DNA of 64,000 bases from assembly GCF_010179735.1 (NCBI RefSeq), contig NZ_JAAEEH010000011.1, forward strand, positions 1 to 64,000, in the 5' to 3' direction. The notes under the pieces were generated by a model. That model searched no databases. It saw nothing but the letters and a program-made list of their open reading frames with translations, and was not told the DNA's origin. Source of the stretch: Anaerotalea alkaliphila (GTDB taxonomy: Bacteria > Bacillota > Clostridia > Lachnospirales > Vallitaleaceae). Of this stretch, positions 57,883-64,000 are shown in pieces (the first letter of the stretch is position 1; every line of letters begins with the position of its first letter). The position numbers and the translations under genes were made by a program.

Positions 57883-59029
57883 AACCTTGCCCCCCTTTGG
57901 GTGGCTTGGGACCTTCATAGCGGTACAGTGTCGTCTTGATCATCCCATTGTAGAGTTTGCGTTTCTTGTCCGCCTGCCTGCCGAAATGCCGTTCGAAATC
58001 CTCCACCGAGGTGATGACGTTCACCGACCAGCTGTCCAACTGGGCGCAGACCTTTCCCAGCTCCTTGTAGAGGCCGTAGACCTCCTGCAGCTCTTCCAGG
58101 CGCTCCCCGTAGGGAGGATTCGTCACGATGATGCCGTACTTCCTGGAGGAGGCCAGCTCCTTCACCGGCCGTTCCTGGAAGTGGATCAGGTTGGCCACAT
58201 CGGCATTCTCCGCATTCTCCCGGGCAAACCGGATCATCCGGTAGTCCTTGTCGAAGCCTTGGATCTGGGCCTGCACCTCCAGGTCCAGGAGGTCGTTGGC
58301 CTCGTCCACGGCTTGCATCCAGGCCTTCCGCTCCAGTAGGTTGGTCCAGGTTTCCGAGAGGAATTCCCTGTTGAGCCCAGGGGCCATCCGGGCGGCGATC
58401 ATGGCCGCCTCGATGGGCAGGGTTCCGCTGCCGCAGAACGGGTCCACGAACAGCCTGTCCTTGTTCCACCCGGACAGGAGGACGATGCCGGCGGCCAGGG
58501 TCTCCCGCAGGGGGGCGATGCCTGTGTTGGTCCGGTACCCGCGCTTGTGCAGGGCCTCCCCGGAAGTGTCCAATCCGACGGACACCTGGTCCTTCTTGAT
58601 GAACACGCGGATGGGATAGGAGGCCCCCGTCTCCGGGAACCAGTCCGTCTTGTGCTTCTTCTTCAGACGCTCCACCACCGCCTTCTTCATCACCGACTGG
58701 ATGTCCGACGGGCTGAACAGTTTGGACTTGATGGAGGAGGCCTTCTTCACCCAAAACTTGCCGTCCTTGGGGATGAAATCCTCCCAGGGCAGGGCCTTGG
58801 TCTTTTCAAACAGTTCTTCGAACGTCTTCGCCTCAAAGCTCCCCACATTCAGGAGCACGCGTTCCGCCGTGCGCAGGTGCAGGTTGCTCCGGGGGATGGC
58901 CGCCGCGTCTCCTGCGTAGACCACCCTTCCGTCGTCCACGGACAGGATCTCATATCCCAGGTCCGCTATTTCCTTCTTCAAAACCGATTCTATTCCAAAC
59001 AGGCACGGGGCCGTCAATGCAAATTTCAT
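57869..59029 (-). CDS. Class I SAM-dependent RNA methyltransferase with THUMP domain (RlmL/YpsC family)
   Basis: A 386-residue protein. An N-terminal ferredoxin-like/THUMP region (1-165) is followed by the methyltransferase domain with DPFCGSGTLPIEAAM (SAM site, about 190-205) and the N6-adenine/N2-guanine motif TNPPYGERL. Homologues such as YpsC and the RlmL N-half modify 23S rRNA guanine; the exact site here is inferred. ATG 59029 follows GGAGGAG. It is divergent from the DUF1189 gene. Confidence 0.9.
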   Translation of the reverse strand: MKFALTAPCLFGIESVLKKEIADLGYEILSVDDGRVVYAGDAAAIPRSNLHLRTAERVLLNVGSFEAKTFEELFEKTKALPWEDFIPKDGKFWVKKASSIKSKLFSPSDIQSVMKKAVVERLKKKHKTDWFPETGASYPIRVFIKKDQVSVGLDTSGEALHKRGYRTNTGIAPLRETLAAGIVLLSGWNKDRLFVDPFCGSGTLPIEAAMIAARMAPGLNREFLSETWTNLLERKAWMQAVDEANDLLDLEVQAQIQGFDKDYRMIRFARENAENADVANLIHFQERPVKELASSRKYGIIVTNPPYGERLEELQEVYGLYKELGKVCAQLDSWSVNVITSVEDFERHFGRQADKKRKLYNGMIKTTLYRYEGPKPPKGGQGYGHA

Positions 59030-59129
59030 CAAAAAACTCCTCCACAATGGCAAAACAAACGACTCAGGTGCCTCAATTATAAAGGAAAGCGCGGCTTAAC
59101 ACAAGGAGGAATCAGGAATTGGGGAAAGT

Positions 59130-59158
59130 TTGACAGAAGGGGGAAAGGATACTACAAT
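59130..59158 (+). promoter_or_regulatory. Promoter of the DUF1189 gene
   Basis: TTGACA (59130-59135), a 17-bp spacer and TACAAT (59153-59158), about 30 bp before the start codon. Confidence 0.85.
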
Positions 59159-59188
59159 AGTCCTAATGAAACAGTAGGAGGTCTATGC

Positions 59189-59986
59189 ATGTTCAAATCG
59201 GATTTTTGGAGGAGGGTGTGGCTCAGCTTCACCTCCACCTCCGCCCTATACGCTTTTTCCAAGGAACCGGGCAGGCGGGCGCTGCGCTATTTCTTCACCT
59301 TCCTGGTGGCCTTCGGCCTCCTCTATGGAGCCGGCATGGGATATCTGGCCCGGTTGTCCATGGTGGAGACCATCGGGACGGTCCGGTCCGGGGAATTCCC
59401 CGACTTCCGTCTGGAGGGCGGCAGCCTTTCCATCCTCCTGGAGGAACCCCAGGTACTCCAGGTCGCCCATCTGGACACGATCCTGATTGTGGACCCGGAC
59501 CACAGCTACAGCCTGAACGACCTGGCGGGATACACCCAGGGCGTCCTGGTGAATCCGGACCGGATCATCCTGTCCCAGGCGGGAAACCCGCCCGTTCCCC
59601 TGGAATTCAGCACGTTTCCCGACCTGGTGCTGGACAGGGCCGCCCTGGCGGGCATCCTGGAGGCGGTCCTGCCCTACGTCTTCCCGGCTTTCCTGCTGGT
59701 GTACCTGCTGGTCTTCCTGTTCTCCGGGTTCCTGAAGGCCTTCTTGGTTTCCATCTTCGGCCTGCTCCTGAAGAATCTCATGGTCCTGGAGATGCCCTTC
59801 TCCCGGATTTTCCGCACCACCCTTTATGCCGCCAGTGTCCCCTACCTGGCCAGCGAGCTCATGAACCTGGTGCCTTTCCTCTACTGGCCTTTGCTCCGGC
59901 AGGCCATCGCTTTTGGGTTCCCCCTGCTCCTGCTCTACCGTTTCCTCGGGGAGGTGCGGCGCCTGGAGGCCCCCCCCCAGGAATGA
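59189..59986 (+). CDS. DUF1189 family membrane protein
   Basis: A 265-residue protein. One transmembrane helix near the N-terminus (about 31-52: YFFTFLVAFGLLYGAGMGYL), an extracytoplasmic domain (about 55-150, LEGGSLSILLEEPQVLQVAH) and three or four C-terminal helices (about 155-250: VFPAFLLVYLLVFLFSGFLK, LLKNLMVLEMPFSRIFRTTL) match the DUF1189 pattern, whose function is unknown. AGGAGG lies seven bases before ATG 59189. It is a single-gene unit with its own consensus promoter and a strong terminator. Confidence 0.88.
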   Translation: MFKSDFWRRVWLSFTSTSALYAFSKEPGRRALRYFFTFLVAFGLLYGAGMGYLARLSMVETIGTVRSGEFPDFRLEGGSLSILLEEPQVLQVAHLDTILIVDPDHSYSLNDLAGYTQGVLVNPDRIILSQAGNPPVPLEFSTFPDLVLDRAALAGILEAVLPYVFPAFLLVYLLVFLFSGFLKAFLVSIFGLLLKNLMVLEMPFSRIFRTTLYAASVPYLASELMNLVPFLYWPLLRQAIAFGFPLLLLYRFLGEVRRLEAPPQE

Positions 59987-60002
59987 ACCGGAAGGAAGAA
60001 AG

Positions 60003-60050
60003 AAGAGGCCGGCCCCTAAAGTCCCTGGGACTTTCGGGGCCGGCCTCTCC
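60003..60050. terminator. Terminator hairpin between DUF1189 and glucokinase genes
   Basis: GAGGCCGGCCCC and GGGGCCGGCCTC form the outer stem and AAAGTCCC/GGGACTTT the inner stem. T-rich flanks on both sides suggest use by both convergent genes. Confidence 0.8.
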
Positions 60051-60062
60051 TTTGGATGCCTC

Positions 60063-61025
60063 CTAAGCCTTGTCGTACAGCCGGTAAAGCATGGCGGCTC
60101 CGATCAGTCCCGCATCGTTGCCCAACTCCGCAACCTTCAGGACCGTCTTGAGCATTTCCTCTCCCCCATAGGTTTCCCCCACCATCTTCTCCCGCAGGGG
60201 CACCAGCAGGTTGTCCTTCTGGGCGGAAACGCCTCCTCCCAGGACGATGACCTGGGGCTGGAAGATGTTCACGATGTTCATGAGTCCGGTGGCCAGGTCG
60301 TCGATGTAGGAGTCCACCACAGCCTGGGCCGCAGGGTCCCCGGCCTGGGCCGCATCGAAGGGGACCTTCGCGTTCATCTTCTCCAGGTCCCCGCCCACCA
60401 GCCGGTTCAGGAGGGACTCCGGATGCGCTTTGGCGGCCTCCCGGGCGTCCCGGATGATGGCCGTCGCGGAGGAATAGGTTTCCCAGCAGCCCTTCCGGCC
60501 GCAGGTGCACAGGTTTCCGCCTTTCTTCATGACGATGTGCCCAAGCTCCGCTCCGGCATTGAAGCTGCCCGTGATGATCTCCCCATGGACGATCACACCG
60601 CCCCCCACGCCCGTTCCCAGGGTGATGGCGACCAGGTCGTCGTAGATCTTGCCCGCACCGCTGCTGTATTCCCCGTAAGCGGCCACATTGGCGTCGTTCC
60701 CCATGTAGACGGGGACGTTGATGTAGGATTGGATGGCGCTGCGCAGGTCCGTCTCGCGGAAAGGCAGGTTGTTGGCATAGACCACCATGCCCCGGTCGTT
60801 GTCCACGATTCCGGGACTTCCGATGCCGATGGAGTGGATGTCCCCCGCCTGGAGCCCCTGCTTTTCCATCAGGTCCAGGCAGAGCATCGCCATGTCCCCT
60901 ACGATGGCTCCCGCTTCCCTTTCCCGCAAGGTGGGTGTGGATCCCTGGCGGAGGACCTTCCCTTCCTCGTCCACGATTGCCGCCGCTATGTTGGTTCCTC
61001 CCAAATCGATGCCGATACTTGTCAT
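60063..61025 (-). CDS. ROK family glucokinase
   Basis: A 320-residue sugar kinase. It has the phosphate motif GIDLGGTNIAAAIVDEEG (5-22), NDANVAAYGEYSSGAG, LGTGVGGGVIV, the catalytic Glu in NAGAELGHIVMKKGG and the zinc site CTCGRKGCWE (about 170-179). It is expected to phosphorylate glucose in the cytoplasm; other hexoses are possible. Location next to hprK links it to carbon-catabolite control, and the two are probably co-transcribed (14-bp gap). Confidence 0.93.
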   Translation of the reverse strand: MTSIGIDLGGTNIAAAIVDEEGKVLRQGSTPTLREREAGAIVGDMAMLCLDLMEKQGLQAGDIHSIGIGSPGIVDNDRGMVVYANNLPFRETDLRSAIQSYINVPVYMGNDANVAAYGEYSSGAGKIYDDLVAITLGTGVGGGVIVHGEIITGSFNAGAELGHIVMKKGGNLCTCGRKGCWETYSSATAIIRDAREAAKAHPESLLNRLVGGDLEKMNAKVPFDAAQAGDPAAQAVVDSYIDDLATGLMNIVNIFQPQVIVLGGGVSAQKDNLLVPLREKMVGETYGGEEMLKTVLKVAELGNDAGLIGAAMLYRLYDKA

Positions 61026-61039
61026 TTGGTTCCTCCCTT

Positions 61040-61993
61040 TTATTTGTGTTTGTCTTTGGTCCTTTTGGCCAGATTGCTCAACACCCGGTTGTTCAGCTCC
61101 ACTGCCGCGTTGTAGCCCATGGCCTTCTGCCTGTGGTTGATGGCCGCGGATTCCACGATGATGGCCAGGTTCCGGCCCGGACGGATGGGGATGGTGTGGC
61201 AGACGACCTTGTTCCCCAGGATGTCCATGTAGTCCTCCACCATGCCCAGCCGGTCGTATTCCTTCTCCGGATTCCAGTCCTCCAGTTTGATCACCACGTC
61301 GATGCCGTGGCGGTCTTGAACCGATTCCACGCCGAAGAGCACTTTGCAGTCCACGATGCCGATGCCCCGGACCTCGATGAAGTGGCGGATGATGTCCGGG
61401 GACGTCCCCAGCAGCGTCTGGTCCGAAACCTTTTTGATCTCCACCACGTCGTCGGCCACCAGCCGGTGTCCCCGCTTGATCAGCTCCAAGGCCGTCTCGC
61501 TTTTTCCGATCCCGCTTTCCCCGGTGATCAGAATCCCCTCCCCATAGACGTCCACCAGGACCCCGTGGATGGAAATGCTGGGAGCCAGCTCCACCTTGAG
61601 GTAGCGGTTCAATTCCGAGATGAAATAGGACGTGTTCTTGGGGGTCTGGAGAAGGGGGATCTCATGTCTGGCGGCGGATTCCAGCATGTCCTCCAAAGGC
61701 TCCATCTCCCTGGCCAGGATCAGGCAGGGGATTTTGCTGGAGAACAGTTTGTCTACGATGGCCTTGCGTTCGCTGGCGAACATGTTGTTCAGGTAGGCGT
61801 ATTCCACCTTGCCGATGACCTGCACCCTGTCCGAATCGAAATAATCGAAGAATCCTGCCAGCTGCAGGGCGGGCCGGTTGATGTCGCTGTGCAGGATGGT
61901 TATATCCTCCAGATCCAGCTCCGGCGTAAGATTGGTCAATTCCATCTTGGCGATGAGGTCCTTGAGACCCACATTAGGTTGTTCCGTTGCCAT
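61040..61993 (-). CDS. hprK: HPr kinase/phosphorylase
   Basis: A 317-residue bifunctional enzyme that phosphorylates and dephosphorylates Ser46 of HPr or Crh. The N-terminal domain (1-130) is followed by the kinase domain with Walker A TGESGIGKSETALEL (about 153-167), the catalytic His region GHRLVADDVVEI and the signature EVRGIGIVDCKVLFGVESV. ATG 61993 is set by homology of the start. It lies between uvrC and the glucokinase gene. The Crh-like protein at 29285-29542 keeps Ser46 and is a likely substrate in this genome. Confidence 0.95.
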   Translation of the reverse strand: MATEQPNVGLKDLIAKMELTNLTPELDLEDITILHSDINRPALQLAGFFDYFDSDRVQVIGKVEYAYLNNMFASERKAIVDKLFSSKIPCLILAREMEPLEDMLESAARHEIPLLQTPKNTSYFISELNRYLKVELAPSISIHGVLVDVYGEGILITGESGIGKSETALELIKRGHRLVADDVVEIKKVSDQTLLGTSPDIIRHFIEVRGIGIVDCKVLFGVESVQDRHGIDVVIKLEDWNPEKEYDRLGMVEDYMDILGNKVVCHTIPIRPGRNLAIIVESAAINHRQKAMGYNAAVELNNRVLSNLAKRTKDKHK

Positions 61994-62053
61994 CCTATCC
62001 CTCCTCTTGGTTGCTGAAAACATCTTACCATATGTTTCCGGGTTCTGGAACCG

Positions 62054-63925
62054 TTATTTTTCCACCGGCCCGAAAAATTCCCGCACCTGGGCCGCCGCCT
62101 TCCGGTTCATCCCGGGAGCCGCGGCCAGCGCCTCCAGGCTTGCGTTCCGGATCCCTTCCACGGAGCCGAATTCCTTGAGCAGAGCCTTCCTGCGGGTGGG
62201 ACCCACCCCGGGGATGTCGTCCAGCACCGAGCGCACCTGGGTCTTCCCCCGCAGCTTCCGGTGGTATTCGATGGCGAACCGGTGGGCCTCGTCCTGGATC
62301 CTCGCCAGGAGCTTGAATCCCTCGCTCCGTGGGTCCAGGGGAACTTCCCTGTTCCCGCAGTAGAGCCCCCGGGTCCTGTGCTGGTCATCCTTCACCATGC
62401 CGCAGACCGGAATGGAGAGCTCCATGGCTTCCAGGACCCCCTGGGCGATGTTGACCTGTCCCTTTCCCCCGTCCATCAGGATCAGGTCCGGAAGCCGGGT
62501 GAAGCTTCCGTAACGGGCGTCCATGCCCTTCTCCAGGATCTCCCGCTGCTCCTGGAAGGCATGGGAGAACCGCCGCCGCAGGACCTCCTCCAGGCTGGCG
62601 TAGTCGTTGGGTCCCTGGACGCTCTTGATCTTGAACTTCCTGTAGTCGCTCCTTTTTGGCTCCCCGTCCTCGAACACCACCATGGACCCCACCGATTCGA
62701 ATCCCTGGCTGTTGCTGATGTCGTAGGCTTCCAGACGCCGGGCGTCCTTGTCCAGTCCCGCCGCCTGGAGGATCTCCTCCAGGGCCCCCCGGGTCCGCTG
62801 CTCCTTCCGGCGCATCTGTTCCCCGAACTGGCGGAGGGTGATGGCGGCGTTCTGGGCCGCCAGCTCCACCAGCTTGGACTTCTCCCCCTTCCGGGGGACC
62901 TTGATGTGGACCTTCTGGCCCCTCCGGTCGGACAGCCACTGCTGGATCACCGCAGCCTCGTCCATGTCCTCCTGGAGCACCAGCTCCTTGGGGATGTAGG
63001 GTGTCCCTGAATAGAACTGCTTCACGAAAGCCGTGACGATGTCCTGGCCGGACTGCCCCTCCACATGCTCCATGCGGAAATGCTCCCTGCCCACCATCTT
63101 CCCGTTCCGGATGAAGTACACCTGGACCAGGGCCTCCCCCTCTTCCCGGGCGAAGGCCACCACGTCCTGGTCCTCCATGGCCGCATGGACGATCTTCTGC
63201 TTCTCCATGATGGCCGACACCGCCGACAGCTGGTCCCGAACCTTGGCCGCTTTCTCGAAGTCCAGGTTCTCCGCCGCTTTCCGCATTTCCTGGGTCAGGG
63301 CCTCCACCACCGGCTGGTGCTTCCCGCCCATGAAGGCCACTGCCTGGGCCACCTTTTCCCCATAGGCCTCCTGGGTGATCCATCCCTGGCAGGGGGCGTC
63401 GCACTGGTGGATGTGGTAGTATAGGCAAGGCCTTTCCTTCCCGATGTCCTGGGGAAGCCGCCGGTCGCAGCTGCGGATCCTGCAGATCTTGTGCAGCAGG
63501 TCGATGGTCCCCTTGGCCGCGGTGGCGTTGGAATAGGGGCCGTAGTATTTGGCCTTGTCCTTCCTGACCTGGCGGGTGTAGAGGATCCTGGGATAGGCCT
63601 CCTGGACCGTGATCTTGATGTAGGGGTAGGTCTTGTCGTCCTTCAATAGGGTGTTGTATTTCGGCCTGTATTTTTTGATCAGGTTCAGCTCCAGGATCAG
63701 GGCTTCCAGCTCCGAATCCGTGACGATGTACTCGAACTCCCGGACCATCCGGACCATCTGGGCGATCTTCGGGGAGTGCCGGTCCGTGCTTTGGAAATAC
63801 TGCCGCACCCGGTTCTTCAGGACCTTCGCCTTCCCCACGTAGATCACCTGGTCCTGGGCGTCCTTCATCAGATAGACCCCGGGCCGGTCAGGCAGTGTCT
63901 TCAACGCTTCTTTCAAATCCCACAT
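62054..63925 (-). CDS. uvrC: Excinuclease ABC subunit C
   Basis: A 623-residue nucleotide-excision-repair nuclease. The GIY-YIG domain (about 12-95: RPGVYLMKDAQDQVIYVGKA) makes the 3' incision, a UVR motif (about 205-240: NLDFEKAAKVRDQLSAVSAI) binds UvrB, the RNase-H-like domain (ISNSQGFESVGSMVVFEDGE, LPDLILMDGGKGQVNIA) makes the 5' incision, and helix-hairpin-helix repeats end the chain (LDDIPGVGPTRRKALLKEF). Full length. It is followed by hprK, an order common in Clostridia. Confidence 0.97.
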   Translation of the reverse strand: MWDLKEALKTLPDRPGVYLMKDAQDQVIYVGKAKVLKNRVRQYFQSTDRHSPKIAQMVRMVREFEYIVTDSELEALILELNLIKKYRPKYNTLLKDDKTYPYIKITVQEAYPRILYTRQVRKDKAKYYGPYSNATAAKGTIDLLHKICRIRSCDRRLPQDIGKERPCLYYHIHQCDAPCQGWITQEAYGEKVAQAVAFMGGKHQPVVEALTQEMRKAAENLDFEKAAKVRDQLSAVSAIMEKQKIVHAAMEDQDVVAFAREEGEALVQVYFIRNGKMVGREHFRMEHVEGQSGQDIVTAFVKQFYSGTPYIPKELVLQEDMDEAAVIQQWLSDRRGQKVHIKVPRKGEKSKLVELAAQNAAITLRQFGEQMRRKEQRTRGALEEILQAAGLDKDARRLEAYDISNSQGFESVGSMVVFEDGEPKRSDYRKFKIKSVQGPNDYASLEEVLRRRFSHAFQEQREILEKGMDARYGSFTRLPDLILMDGGKGQVNIAQGVLEAMELSIPVCGMVKDDQHRTRGLYCGNREVPLDPRSEGFKLLARIQDEAHRFAIEYHRKLRGKTQVRSVLDDIPGVGPTRRKALLKEFGSVEGIRNASLEALAAAPGMNRKAAAQVREFFGPVEK

Positions 63926-63934
63926 GCCGCCTCC

Positions 63935-64000
63935 TCAGATTTTGGATATCCTGTAGGCCATCTCCCAGGCCCCTGTGGCCGGGTCCCGTCCCTGCTCCTG
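63935..64000 (-). CDS. C-terminal end of an unidentified protein (cut by window edge)
   Basis: The minus strand reads into a stop at 63935-63937 with the last residues DPATGAWEMAYRISKI, 9 bp upstream of the uvrC start. The spacing and the GGAGG ribosome site for uvrC overlapping its end suggest an operon gene. Too little is visible to name it. Confidence 0.5.
   Translation of the reverse strand, partial: QEQGRDPATGAWEMAYRISKI

Overview
The window looks like chromosome of a moderately GC-rich, Gram-positive anaerobe of the class Clostridia (Bacillota). The evidence is the set of typical low-GC-Gram-positive loci (uvrC-hprK, murB-rapZ-yvcK-whiA-crh, cdaA-cdaR-glmM-glmS, type III pantothenate kinase, several ECF S components), S-layer-homology (SLH) surface proteins, no outer-membrane genes, and tRNAs without encoded CCA. 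The species cannot be named from the sequence. Nearly all genes lie on the minus strand; only an AraC regulator, a VanY-type peptidase, thiol peroxidase and a DUF1189 protein are on plus.

Layout. 1-408: right end of an IS1182-type insertion sequence with a truncated transposase, next to an orphan promoter/operator. 528-4960: GntR (FCD) regulator, GarR-type tartronate semialdehyde reductase, split transketolase and an SDR dehydrogenase. 5124-16194: AraC regulator, ribose-type sugar ABC transporter, a membrane-anchored sugar-binding protein with a YesM-type kinase and AraC-type response regulator, a hydroxypyruvate-isomerase-like TIM barrel and an IolG-like dehydrogenase; together an accessory carbohydrate region of unknown substrate. 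16355-17196: decayed bioB that keeps its promoter and a BirA-type operator. 17244-25551: a cobalamin-riboswitch operon coding for a 1372-residue SLH-anchored protein that combines transcobalamin-like DUF4430 domains with alpha/alpha-toroid repeats, a DUF4430 lipoprotein, and a dedicated ECF transporter (T, fused A-A, S). This is the most interesting system in the window: a probable surface corrinoid capture-and-import pathway built like vertebrate transcobalamin. 25556-27264: flavodoxin-like reductase and a REP-associated tyrosine transposase surrounded by copies of a 31-bp palindrome. 27279-28144: seven-tRNA operon.

28164-64000 is mostly housekeeping: nucleotide sanitation (rdgB), Crh-like protein, whiA, yvcK, rapZ, murB, a parvulin, SLH/CAP surface protein, proA, PspC, VanY-like peptidase, argC, tpx, glmS/glmM/cdaR/cdaA, lysS, greA, dusB, coaX, a PanT-like S component, birA, a large amidase, Gx transporter, a secreted papain-like protease, an RNA methyltransferase, DUF1189, ROK glucokinase, hprK and uvrC.

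How the parts connect. HprK (61040-61993) would phosphorylate Ser46 of the Crh-like protein (29285-29542), which has Glu at the usual His15, so the window encodes two components of CcpA-type catabolite control that could act on the sugar clusters at the left. BirA (51901-52896) is present while bioB is broken, suggesting reliance on imported biotin. Two solitary S components (pantothenate-like and Gx) would need a shared ECF module encoded elsewhere, unlike the corrinoid system, which has its own.
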